NCBI GenBank assembly: GCA_947306225.1
Contig: CAMZFW010000005.1
Location: forward strand, 1 to 39,500
Reading direction: 5' to 3'
From: an uncultured Bacteroidales bacterium
Lineage (GTDB): Bacteria > Bacteroidota > Bacteroidia > Bacteroidales > P3
Length of the DNA stretch: 39,500 nucleotides
The translations under genes were made by a program, and so were the position numbers. The notes beneath the pieces were generated by a model. The model did not search any database. It worked only from the letters and a program-made list of their open reading frames with translations, and was not told where the DNA came from. Below are positions 24,693-32,576 of the stretch, piece after piece (the stretch's first letter is position 1; each line of letters starts with the position of its first letter).

Positions 24693-25676
24693 ATGACTGT
24701 AAAATATTCGAAATCATTCATCTTAGGCGCAATCATACTGGGTTCCATCTGCTCCTACAGCACGCTTTCGTGCAAAAGTTCCAATAATATCCACCCCATG
24801 ACGGCAGTGCCTGCCGCTCCCAATTATGCCGACACGACACAATGGTACACCGTCGACCGCAAGGCTCCGGTCGACATCTTCTACATCATCTCTACTGAGA
24901 CAGGCAACTATACCATCAGCGACACCGCCTACCACTATGCCGACACCTACAACGACAGCATTCGCCCCCTCCTCCTTGGCGAGATGGTGGGAGTAGAGCA
25001 AATATTGTGTGGCAACTTCAATTTCTACTCGCCTTACTACCGCCAATGCACCCTGCAGGCCTTCACCTCCGACACTCTGATGCAGAGCCGCCTGCCCCTT
25101 GCAATGGGCGATGTACGCAACTCCTTTGCCCACTACCTTGCACATTACAACCAGGGCCGTCCTTTCATCCTGGCAGGTTTCAGCCAAGGGGCTATCGCCG
25201 TGATAGAGTTGCTGAAAGGGATGGACTCCGCCACCTACAGCCGCTTGGTGGCGGCATACGTGATTGGTTGGAAGGTGACAGACGACGACCTTGCCCAGAC
25301 CCGCAATATCCGACCTGCACAAGACAGCACCGACATAGGTGTCACCATCTGCTACAACTCGGTGCGCGACAACTCATGTGCCATCCCCATGCTCAGCGAC
25401 GGCAACCGCATGACCATCAACCCCGTCAACTGGCGCACCGATACCAAACCCGCCAAGCTGGTGAGCCCCATCTCGCCCGACACCGTCACCGTCGCCCTCG
25501 ACACCCACACCCTGCTGCTCAACGTCAGCGGCTACAGCCACAAAGACTACATCATCCCCCTCATCGGTCGCGACGGCAACTACCACAGCCTCGAACTCGC
25601 CCTCTACCGCCACCCCCTCCGCCGCAACGTCGCCCTACGGGCAGAGAGGTTCTTCAACAAACACATTCGGAGATAG
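24693..25676 (+). CDS. DUF3089 alpha/beta-hydrolase-like lipoprotein
   Basis: Predicted lipoprotein of 327 residues from the ATG at 24693. The signal peptide ends at LSC (Cys27). The mature part contains PVDIFYIISTET, the nucleophile elbow GFSQG (Ser164 in ILAGFSQGAIAV), AAYVIGWKVTDDDL, and a C-terminal HKDYIIPL with the probable catalytic His. These match the DUF3089 family of lipase/esterase-like alpha/beta hydrolases. The substrate is unknown. It is a single gene with its own promoter, divergent from dnaE, and converges on the methyltransferase gene with 20 bases between stops. Confidence 0.85.
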   Translation: MTVKYSKSFILGAIILGSICSYSTLSCKSSNNIHPMTAVPAAPNYADTTQWYTVDRKAPVDIFYIISTETGNYTISDTAYHYADTYNDSIRPLLLGEMVGVEQILCGNFNFYSPYYRQCTLQAFTSDTLMQSRLPLAMGDVRNSFAHYLAHYNQGRPFILAGFSQGAIAVIELLKGMDSATYSRLVAAYVIGWKVTDDDLAQTRNIRPAQDSTDIGVTICYNSVRDNSCAIPMLSDGNRMTINPVNWRTDTKPAKLVSPISPDTVTVALDTHTLLLNVSGYSHKDYIIPLIGRDGNYHSLELALYRHPLRRNVALRAERFFNKHIRR

Positions 25677-25696
25677 ACTGCCATTCCCCTCTCTGC

Positions 25697-28249
25697 TCAC
25701 TTCAGAAAGCCGTACTCATACACCTTCGGCGCGATTCGTGCCACCAGTGTCTTCATGGTCATACGCAGAGTGGAAAGCAAGTCGATGTATTCCATATCAT
25801 CACTATCGGCGTTCATCTGTTCCTTGCCTTGTGCCGTAGTCTTAGTGCCTTGGAAGTGCAAGCGTATGTCATAGTAGCCTGCATTGGCATTGGCACCCAG
25901 CTGCTGGTGATAGTAGCGCCACAACTCCCGTCCAGCATCCAGCACTGCCTTTGCCTCGGTCGAAAGGTGCTCCACCGGCGTATACGATAGGTCTGCACAA
26001 GTTGTATCTTCGCCGAACATCTCGGTCTGATTCTTTTGGACATTGGGGACTCCCGTCACTACTGGGTGGTGCAGGAAGTCGTGCATAAAATGGCTGTCGA
26101 ATCTCTCCTGAGCCCCCACTTCTGCCTCGCAGAACGGAATCCAATGGTTCACACCGTGTGCCGAGCTAATTCTGTTCTGACCATGAAAGAGGGTGTACAC
26201 TAGACAGTTAGTCTGAAACTCATAGTCCTCCTTCCAACCATCGTTGGGATATAAGAACTGGTCGCGGTCGTTCAACCATGTCGCCTCAATGCAGTGCCGT
26301 ACAGAAAAATAAACACACATTGGTATTACATTATAGTATGTCAACCAGTTACCCTTTACTTGTCGCAAGTCGTTCTCAGAAGGTTTGAGTGTAAGGAATA
26401 CTCCATTATTATTCTGGAAGTCTGTACCAAGGAATCGAAGGTATGCAATATGCTTGTTCCTTTTATCATAATATTGTCGTAACCACTCAACTATGTATTT
26501 TTCATTTTTGTAGGCTACGACTTGTTTTGTTCCTAACGATTCTCCTTTTGCATCATACACATCAGCTGTTATCTTTTCAAACTCTTCTTTGTTTGAGGTA
26601 CGCCATATTTGGAACCCAACAGGAAACTTCCCACTTACATTGTCAAAAGTGGCAGCTGGTACTAAAAAAATCCGACTAAGCTGTGCTTGGAATGCCTTAC
26701 GGAAGCCTATAAAGTTGGGTCCTTGCAGTATTTTCAACTTTGAAAATACTGCAAGGACTGCACTAGGAATCTCTTTCACCACCCTCGCAAAGAATTGTGC
26801 GAATATCTCATTGGATGCTCTACCTAATTCGTTGGTATATTTATCTCTTATTGCACTGCCTGCCACACCTGCCCTATTTTCGCCTGTACTAGCGGGGGTA
26901 CGGGCATTGCTTGCTTCCGCATAAGGCGGGTTGATATATATCACCAGCTGCTTACGCTTTTCGGGGTCTGTGAGGATGTCCTGTAGGCTGTCTGGCAGTT
27001 TGCTACGTTTGATGATGTGGCCCTTGCGGTCGCGCTCGTGCAGCAGTGGGTCGTTGAGGAAATCGAACTGGAATACATGCCCCTCCAATAAGTTGCTACC
27101 GTTGCTGTCGCGGCTCTCAGCATTCATGTGCTGTATGCGTTCATGCATCACGTCCACATCCTGCTGATCGAGCGTTGATGCGTAGATGTTGTACTTGTTG
27201 GTCAACCCCGCCAGCAGATTGCCCGTTCCAGCACAACAGTCCCACACATAGTAACGGTCCTGCCAGTCCTCGCCCAGTTCGTCAGCCAAGTAACGTTGTG
27301 ATAGCTCTACCCACCGCTGGGGGGTAAAGAAGCTTCCCTTTCGTTCGCGCACATCTTGCGGCACCAGCAGATCGCGCCGCTCTACAATATAGTCCCAATA
27401 CTCGCGACGGGGTGGCCTGTCGTATCGGTTCCAAAAGCGGCGGTGAGCCTCCTGATCGTCGCGAAACTCAGCCGTAAGTTGATAGTTAAACAGCGTGGCA
27501 TCATCCGTCCGTCGAGCAAACTCATAGTGGTCTGACCGTAACAACACGTAGAGCCTATGCAGCAGGGTGCTGTTGTGCTCACTCAGTATGTCGGCCAAAT
27601 AGAAGTCGGCTGCTATCACTCCTTGCTTCTTCGCCTCCTCCCAGTTGACTGCGATGCTGGGCATCACCTCATTGCGCCACTTCTGGTAAATAGTGGTGAA
27701 GTTGTTCTTATTGATTCGCACCTTGCTGATGTCGCTACGCCCCACGACGAAGTTGTCGCGTATAAACTGGCGCAGTTCTCGGTCGTCAACAGCATAACGA
27801 TAGACGAGCGTTTCCGCCTCCAATATGTCCGACACCTTACGCAGTACGTAGTCGAACTCCTTGGTCTTGTGGTCTGATGGTGCTACATTCCAGTTAAAGT
27901 CGTTGGTGGTAAAGATGTCCGCCACCTTGTAGTAGGGTACGAAGGCTATCTTCTCCTCGTCAAAAGCCCCAAGGAAGGCTGGGGGTAGGTGGTCTAGGTA
28001 GGTACGCGCCTTGCCTATGGTGATGATAAGTTGCACAAGCGAATGCTCAATGCGGTGCTGCACACCACGCTTCGCCTCAGCCCATAGTAGGTACTCCGCC
28101 TCAAACAGCGACGGCTGCCCCTCCGGCTCTGGTATTGCTACGCTAAAGTCCACGTTGCCCAAGATGTGCGTAGTGTCATATGCCGCGAAATATCGCTTGG
28201 CTATCTCCAACTTGGTCTGTTCTTCTCTCTTTGTGGGTGTTGTATCCAT
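25697..28249 (-). CDS. Large N6-adenine DNA methyltransferase, possible type IIG restriction enzyme
   Basis: Protein of 850 residues containing an N6-adenine methyltransferase core: SAM-binding motif I DCCAGTGNLL (337-346) and catalytic motif IV NPPY (440-443), as in the Eco57I-like class. The N-terminal 330 residues include GNVDFSVAI (Asp34) and EYLLWAEAKR (Glu58-x-Lys60), an arrangement compatible with a PD-(D/E)XK nuclease. The C-terminal 300 residues may recognise DNA. No separate restriction or specificity gene is adjacent, so it is either a one-polypeptide restriction-modification enzyme or an orphan methylase. The region 26300-26700 is more AT-rich than its surroundings, and the gene holds a perfect palindrome (26721-26756). 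It follows the DUF4143 ATPase by 40 bases. Confidence 0.85.
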   Translation of the reverse strand: MDTTPTKREEQTKLEIAKRYFAAYDTTHILGNVDFSVAIPEPEGQPSLFEAEYLLWAEAKRGVQHRIEHSLVQLIITIGKARTYLDHLPPAFLGAFDEEKIAFVPYYKVADIFTTNDFNWNVAPSDHKTKEFDYVLRKVSDILEAETLVYRYAVDDRELRQFIRDNFVVGRSDISKVRINKNNFTTIYQKWRNEVMPSIAVNWEEAKKQGVIAADFYLADILSEHNSTLLHRLYVLLRSDHYEFARRTDDATLFNYQLTAEFRDDQEAHRRFWNRYDRPPRREYWDYIVERRDLLVPQDVRERKGSFFTPQRWVELSQRYLADELGEDWQDRYYVWDCCAGTGNLLAGLTNKYNIYASTLDQQDVDVMHERIQHMNAESRDSNGSNLLEGHVFQFDFLNDPLLHERDRKGHIIKRSKLPDSLQDILTDPEKRKQLVIYINPPYAEASNARTPASTGENRAGVAGSAIRDKYTNELGRASNEIFAQFFARVVKEIPSAVLAVFSKLKILQGPNFIGFRKAFQAQLSRIFLVPAATFDNVSGKFPVGFQIWRTSNKEEFEKITADVYDAKGESLGTKQVVAYKNEKYIVEWLRQYYDKRNKHIAYLRFLGTDFQNNNGVFLTLKPSENDLRQVKGNWLTYYNVIPMCVYFSVRHCIEATWLNDRDQFLYPNDGWKEDYEFQTNCLVYTLFHGQNRISSAHGVNHWIPFCEAEVGAQERFDSHFMHDFLHHPVVTGVPNVQKNQTEMFGEDTTCADLSYTPVEHLSTEAKAVLDAGRELWRYYHQQLGANANAGYYDIRLHFQGTKTTAQGKEQMNADSDDMEYIDLLSTLRMTMKTLVARIAPKVYEYGFLK
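26721..26756. repeat. Perfect 17-bp-arm palindrome inside the methyltransferase gene
   Basis: Arms CCTTGCAGTATTTTCAA (26721-26737) and TTGAAAATACTGCAAGG (26740-26756) are exact reverse complements around CT. The RNA would form a 17-bp hairpin within codons 499-510 (FSKLKILQG) of the methyltransferase. No U tract follows in the gene direction, so it is not a standard terminator. Confidence 0.9.
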
Positions 28250-28289
28250 AGTGTGCTACTATTTGTCGAACATATTGTGCGCATGATTA

Positions 28290-29624
28290 TCACAAAAGGG
28301 CTGTCATATAGAATGGAATACACTGTGTCTGACCGTCCTGCTGAAAGTCTTTGGTGTAAAGCAGTATGCGGTCGCCAATTCGCGAGGAATATTTCTCGCA
28401 AAACGCGTCCAACGATTTGTGAGTGCGGTAACCTGATGACTTCACCTCAATGGGCACTATCTTGTTGCCTCGCGATAAGAGGAAATCAATCTCGTAGTTG
28501 TGTTTCTCGTCTTTGGGGAAGGTATAGTAGAAGAGCTTGTTGCCGCCTGATGCAAGCATTTGCGCCACCAAGTTCTCGTATACATAGCCCAGATTCGCCT
28601 CCAACTTGTCGCTCAACAACTTGTTGTATATAATATTCTCTGTATATTCTTTATCCCAAAAGCATAATGTGACAAATAGACCTGTGTCGGCAAGGAAAAT
28701 CTTGTATCGCGACAGGTCTTTATAAAGGGACAGCCCTACCATGGGGTCGGTACAATGATGACAGAAGAGTGTGGTCTTGCTTTCTGTCAAGGCTTGGAGC
28801 AATTCCGCCATTCTCTCCTCTGATTTGTCGCCAATAATCGGATATGGCTGATACCGGGTGTTGTTGCTGCTGAGTTGCGCAGGTATATTCAGAAACAACC
28901 GTTCCACGTTACCCGTAGGGTCTATTTTCTGAAAGTCGTCGAAGTACAGCCGCAGAATATCGCGTTTCACTTGGTCAACAAGACTCAGATTGTTGGTTTC
29001 AAGATAAGACAATATGGCCTGAGGCATACCTCCGACAAGCATATACAACCGTAGGTCGCGCAATGCCTTCCTATGTGATGCACCTAACGATTTCTTGCTT
29101 CCATAGAACTGGCGAAGCAGATTAACTGTGGCATCATCGCCAAGAGCCCACCGAAACTCTTCATAATCCATGGGATACATGTCCACCCGTTCCTCTTCAC
29201 TCGGAATCGTGATATCTTTTGTGTTCTTTTTTATACTGATGAGTGAGCCTGTCTCTATGTAGTCGTATCTGCCGTCAGCGACGAGATATTTGATGGCCTG
29301 CCTTGCCATCGGACATTTCTGTACTTCATCAAATATGATAAGCGACTTACGGGGTTTCAAAATAGTCTGATAATGCTGTTGCAAACGCAAGAAAATATCC
29401 TCTAGATTGGATAAATCATCAAACAACTCGCGTATCTCCTGCGATGCCCTATTGAAATCAATAAGTATGTATGACTCATACTCATTTTTTGCAAAATGTT
29501 CCACTAAAGTAGACTTCCCAACGCGGCGTGCACCTTCCACCAAGATGGCAGTACGCCCATTGCGTTGGTTCTTCCATTCTAATAACCTACTGTATAGCTT
29601 ACGTTTAAAAACAATATCCCCCAT
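28290..29624 (-). CDS. AAA ATPase with DUF4143 C-terminal domain
   Basis: Cytoplasmic ATPase of 444 residues from the widespread AAA_14/DUF4143 family. The Walker A motif is GARRVGKST (31-39), Walker B is LIIFDEVQ (95-102), and a sensor-like ETGSLIS follows. The C-terminal DUF4143 half ends with a nuclease-like KHNYEIDFLLSRGNKIVPIEVKSSGYRTHKSL (E-ID...EVK), which resembles the PD-(D/E)XK motif often noted at the end of this family. The role is unknown; such genes are often strain-variable. It precedes the methyltransferase on the same strand, so they could share a transcript, but a functional link is not established. Confidence 0.88.
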   Translation of the reverse strand: MGDIVFKRKLYSRLLEWKNQRNGRTAILVEGARRVGKSTLVEHFAKNEYESYILIDFNRASQEIRELFDDLSNLEDIFLRLQQHYQTILKPRKSLIIFDEVQKCPMARQAIKYLVADGRYDYIETGSLISIKKNTKDITIPSEEERVDMYPMDYEEFRWALGDDATVNLLRQFYGSKKSLGASHRKALRDLRLYMLVGGMPQAILSYLETNNLSLVDQVKRDILRLYFDDFQKIDPTGNVERLFLNIPAQLSSNNTRYQPYPIIGDKSEERMAELLQALTESKTTLFCHHCTDPMVGLSLYKDLSRYKIFLADTGLFVTLCFWDKEYTENIIYNKLLSDKLEANLGYVYENLVAQMLASGGNKLFYYTFPKDEKHNYEIDFLLSRGNKIVPIEVKSSGYRTHKSLDAFCEKYSSRIGDRILLYTKDFQQDGQTQCIPFYMTALL

Positions 29625-29647
29625 TTTTTTCTATTCTAATTCAAATG

Positions 29648-29655
29648 CAAAGATA
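29648..29655 (-). promoter_or_regulatory. TATCTTTG promoter box for the DUF4143 ATPase
   Basis: TATCTTTG on the reverse strand, 23 bases before the ATG at 29624. The upstream promoter half would fall at the edge of the 33-bp tandem repeat. Confidence 0.6.
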
Positions 29656-29671
29656 CAACTATTTTCGTTTC

Positions 29672-29746
29672 CCCCGAAATTTTTTCTGTTAAAAAACACT
29701 CTGACCCCGAAATTTTTTCTGCTAAAAAACACTCTGACCCCGAAAT
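29672..29746. repeat. 33-bp tandem repeat, 2.3 copies
   Basis: The unit begins CCCCGAAATTTTTTCTG and ends AACACTCTGA; copies start at 29672, 29705 and 29738, the last being partial. The first two differ at a single T/C position. It lies between the ATPase promoter and the stop of the gene at 29758, in a 133-base spacer without any gene. Confidence 0.9.
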
Positions 29747-29757
29747 CTGAGGCTAAA

Positions 29758-30246
29758 TTACTCACTACAGATAGAACCTTGTGCATTCTCCCATGCCATC
29801 AGGAGATGCACTTCCTCTAGTTTCGCAGGCCAGAGGTCGAGGGCTTGGGTCAGGGTGTCGTTGCCTTTGATGAATAGGGTATTGCCGTTGTGGTCTTTGT
29901 TTACTACGACTCGGTGGGCTGTGGCTTTGAACAGGTCGACCGAATCGTACTTGTCAATCATCCCGATAGGCATGACTGCCACGCCATCACGGATGCAGAG
30001 AGCCCAATCACCACGGCTGAAATAGTAGAACGAGTCGACACTGGCGGTGTCAACCTTGATGCATAGCAGGGTGGAATTGTTGTATACTGACGCTGACAGC
30101 ACTTCGCCTTCGAAAGAGACGTTTCTGAATAGCCTGTCAAACTCTTTCTCTTTGCCTTTCTCGGGTTTCAGCATCAAATAGAACAGAATACATACCACCG
30201 TCAATACCGCTACAAGCAAAACCACCGACCATACTTTACTCTTCAA
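29758..30246 (-). CDS. Membrane-anchored protein of unknown function
   Basis: Unrecognised protein of 162 residues. The N-terminal hydrophobic segment VVLLVAVLTVVCILFYLML acts as a signal anchor; the rest (EFDRLFRNVSFEGEVLSASVYNNSTLLCIKVDT onward) looks like a soluble beta-rich periplasmic domain. Its start overlaps the end of the upstream gene (30236-30691) by 11 bases, so the two are translationally coupled and probably work together. No motif suggests a reaction. Confidence 0.75.
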   Translation of the reverse strand: MKSKVWSVVLLVAVLTVVCILFYLMLKPEKGKEKEFDRLFRNVSFEGEVLSASVYNNSTLLCIKVDTASVDSFYYFSRGDWALCIRDGVAVMPIGMIDKYDSVDLFKATAHRVVVNKDHNGNTLFIKGNDTLTQALDLWPAKLEEVHLLMAWENAQGSICSE

Positions 30247-30691
30247 GTAGAACCTCCTTCCCGTTCAGGCGGATGCTGACCAGCTGCCATGCGCCGTCGG
30301 ACTGACGGATGTAGCGGTACTTGTACACCGTCTGTGTGGGCTTGCTGTCCTCGTCGTAGGTGGTCTGGGTGCAGCGGATGCGGTTGCCGTGGCGGTCGTA
30401 ACGGTTATCTTCGGTGTATAGCAGGTACTCATCGGCTGTGTAGACCTCTTTGCGCACGGGATGTTCCTGCTTGTCGTAGCTCTGCAAGGTGCGGGTTTCC
30501 ACTACGCCCACGCTGTCGTAGGTGTAGGTAATAAGCACCGCCAAACGGTCGTTGACATCCATCACCCCATGAGAGGAGCTGACCACACGACCGTTCTCGT
30601 CATACTCCACCCCTATCTCCTGCGCCCAAAGAGAATTGAGAATTGAGAATTGAAAATTGAAAATTAAGAGTATCAGTATTATCTTTTTCAT
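30236..30691 (-). CDS. Secreted YD-repeat-like small protein with repeat-derived signal peptide
   Basis: Unrecognised exported protein of 151 residues. The signal peptide MKKIILILLIFNFQFSILNSLWAQ is followed by EIGVEYDENGRVVSSSHGV, and later YTYDSVGVVETRTLQSYD and DNRYDRHGNRIRCTQTTYD, which resemble YD/Rhs-like or MORN-like beta repeats. The hydrophobic core NFQFSILNS is encoded by a run of AATTGAAA/AATTGAGA micro-repeats (30631-30670), which argues that an intergenic repeat has become signal-peptide sequence. It is coupled to the membrane-anchored protein downstream and may belong to the recJ-ettA transcript. Confidence 0.75.
   Translation of the reverse strand: MKKIILILLIFNFQFSILNSLWAQEIGVEYDENGRVVSSSHGVMDVNDRLAVLITYTYDSVGVVETRTLQSYDKQEHPVRKEVYTADEYLLYTEDNRYDRHGNRIRCTQTTYDEDSKPTQTVYKYRYIRQSDGAWQLVSIRLNGKEVLLEE
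30631..30670. repeat. GAGAATTGAGAATTGA micro-repeat forming a signal peptide
   Basis: Forward-strand reading gives GAGAATTGAGAATTGAGAA, then TTGAAAATTGAAAATTAAGAG: five units of about 8 bases. On the coding strand it specifies residues about 8-20 of the gene at 30236-30691. Confidence 0.75.
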
Positions 30692-30710
30692 GGGCTTGAG
30701 AGGATTGTTT

Positions 30711-30795
30711 GATTGTCTGAATGCTTGATTGTTTGAGTGTTTTGACGCGCCAGCTACTCACACATTTACACATTCAGACAATCAAGCAATCAAGT
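30711..30795. repeat. TTGATTG palindromic spacer element, copy 1
   Basis: Spacer between the ettA stop and the next gene, composed of GATTGTTTGATTGTCTGA on the left, a central TTTTGACGCGCCAGCTACTCA, shortened here to GACGCGCCAGCTACTCA, and CAGACAATCAAGCAATCAA on the right. The two sides are reverse complements overall. It is a diverged relative of the copies at 32474-32575 and 39364-39418. Confidence 0.75.
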
Positions 30796-30796
30796 A

Positions 30797-32467
30797 TTAT
30801 TTCATCAGTTTCTTGTAGCGCAGACGGTGCGGGGTGTCGTCACCGAGGCGTTTCTTGCGGTTCTCCTCGTACTCGCTGTAGCTGCCCTCAAAGAAATAGA
30901 CTTGCGAGTCGCCCTCAAAGGCAAGGATGTGTGTGCAGATACGGTCGAGGAACCAGCGGTCGTGGCTGATGACCACGGCACAGCCCGCGAAGTTCTCCAA
31001 GCCTTCCTCCAATGCCCGCATGGTGTTCACGTCGATGTCGTTGGTGGGCTCGTCGAGGAGCAGCACGTTCGCCTCGCTCTTCAACGTCAACGCCAGATGC
31101 AGACGGTTGCGCTCACCACCGCTCAGCACACCCGCCTTCTTGCTCTGGTCGGTGCCAGTGAAGTTGAAGCGCGACAGATAGGCACGGGCATTCACCAGCC
31201 TTCCACCCATGGGTATAAGCTCGTTGCCCTCCGACACCACGTCGTAGACGCTCTTTTCGGGGTCAATCTGCACATGTTGCTGGTCCACATAGCCTATTTT
31301 CACCGTCTCGCCCACGGTGAAAGTACCCGTATCGGGCTTCTCCAATCCCATAATCAGGCGGAACAGGGTAGTCTTACCGCAGCCGTTGGGACCGATGATG
31401 CCCACGATGCCCGCAGGCGGCAGACTGAAGGTGAGATTCTCGTATAGCAACTTGTCGCCGTAGGCCTTACTCACGCCATCCACCTCCAGCACCTTGTTGC
31501 CCAGTCGCGGACCGTTGGGAATGAATATCTCTAGGTTCTGTTCCTTCTCCTTCACATCCTCGTTCATCATGCGGTCGTAGGCTGCCAGACGGGCCTTGCC
31601 CTTGGCGTGACGCGCCTTGGGCGCCATACGCACCCACTCCAACTCGCGCTGGAGGGTCTTGCGACGTTTGCTCTCCTGCTTCTCCTCCATCGCCAGCCGC
31701 TGGGTCTTCTGGTCAAGCCAGCTGCTATAGTTGCCCTGCCAGGGGATACCGTCGCCACGGTCAAGCTCCAATATCCATCCCGCCACATTATCAAGGAAAT
31801 AGCGGTCGTGCGTCACAGCAATGACCGTGCCTTTATACTGCCGCAGATGCTGCTCCAGCCAGTCGATACTCTCGGCATCGAGGTGGTTGGTAGGCTCGTC
31901 AAGCAACAGGATGTCTGGCTCCTGCAACAACAGGCGGCACAATGCCACACGACGACGTTCGCCACCGCTGAGGTTCTTCACTGGCTCGTCCTCGTCGGGA
32001 CAGCGCAGCGCATCCATGGCACGTTCCAGACGGCTGTCGAGATTCCATGCGTCGTATTGGTCCAACAGCTCCGTCAGCTCGCCTTGCCGCTCACACAGTT
32101 TGTCGAAGTCTGCGTCAGGTTCGCCAAAGGCATTGTTCACCTCGTCATACTCCTTCAGCGCATCCACGATAGGCTGCACCGCCTCCTGCACCACCTCTTT
32201 CACCGTCTTGCTGTCGTCCAGTTTGGGCTCCTGTTCCAGATAGCCTACGCTGTAGCCGGGTGCGAAGACCACTTCGCCTTGGTAGTCCTTGTCCACCCCG
32301 GCGATAATCTTCAGCAGGCTCGATTTGCCCGAGCCATTCAAACCGATAATGCCTATCTTAGCCCCATAGAAGAAGCTCAAATAAATGTCTTTCAATATCT
32401 GGCGGCTAGGGGGTATGAGCTTCCCCACGCCTACCATCGAGAAAATAATCTTCTTGTCGTCAGCCAT
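30797..32467 (-). CDS. ettA: Energy-dependent translational throttle protein, ABC-F ATPase
   Basis: Soluble ABC-F protein of 556 residues that binds the ribosomal E site and gates translation according to ATP/ADP. The two ATPase cassettes are complete: Walker A GLNGSGKS (42-49) and GPNGCGKTT (from 359), signatures LSGGERRRVALCR and LSGGERNRLHLAL, and Walker B LLLDEPTNHLD and LLLDEPTNDID. The linker between them (QKTQRLAMEEKQESKRRKTLQRELEWVRMAPKARHAKGKARL) is the P-site-tRNA-interaction motif. Length and N-terminus (FSMVGVGKLIPPSRQILKDIYLSF shortened) match EttA rather than antibiotic-resistance ABC-F proteins. It is downstream of recJ. Confidence 0.95.
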   Translation of the reverse strand: MADDKKIIFSMVGVGKLIPPSRQILKDIYLSFFYGAKIGIIGLNGSGKSSLLKIIAGVDKDYQGEVVFAPGYSVGYLEQEPKLDDSKTVKEVVQEAVQPIVDALKEYDEVNNAFGEPDADFDKLCERQGELTELLDQYDAWNLDSRLERAMDALRCPDEDEPVKNLSGGERRRVALCRLLLQEPDILLLDEPTNHLDAESIDWLEQHLRQYKGTVIAVTHDRYFLDNVAGWILELDRGDGIPWQGNYSSWLDQKTQRLAMEEKQESKRRKTLQRELEWVRMAPKARHAKGKARLAAYDRMMNEDVKEKEQNLEIFIPNGPRLGNKVLEVDGVSKAYGDKLLYENLTFSLPPAGIVGIIGPNGCGKTTLFRLIMGLEKPDTGTFTVGETVKIGYVDQQHVQIDPEKSVYDVVSEGNELIPMGGRLVNARAYLSRFNFTGTDQSKKAGVLSGGERNRLHLALTLKSEANVLLLDEPTNDIDVNTMRALEEGLENFAGCAVVISHDRWFLDRICTHILAFEGDSQVYFFEGSYSEYEENRKKRLGDDTPHRLRYKKLMK

Positions 32468-32473
32468 TATTAA

Positions 32474-32575
32474 TTGCTTGATTGTTTAATTGTCTGAGTA
32501 GTTATTGATTGCTTGATTGAGTATTTTGACCGCGTCAGCCACTCAAGCATATACACAATCAAGCATTCATGCATT
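32474..32575. repeat. TTGATTG palindromic spacer element, copy 2
   Basis: Fills the 109-base spacer between recJ and ettA. It contains TTGATTGTTTAATTGTCTGA and TTGATTGCTTGATTGAGT, a core GACCGCGTCAGCCACTCA (32528-32545), and ACAATCAAGCATTCATGCATTC. The core is identical to that at 39381-39398. There is no promoter box, so recJ and ettA may share a transcript that reads through it. Confidence 0.85.
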
Positions 32576-32576
32576 C

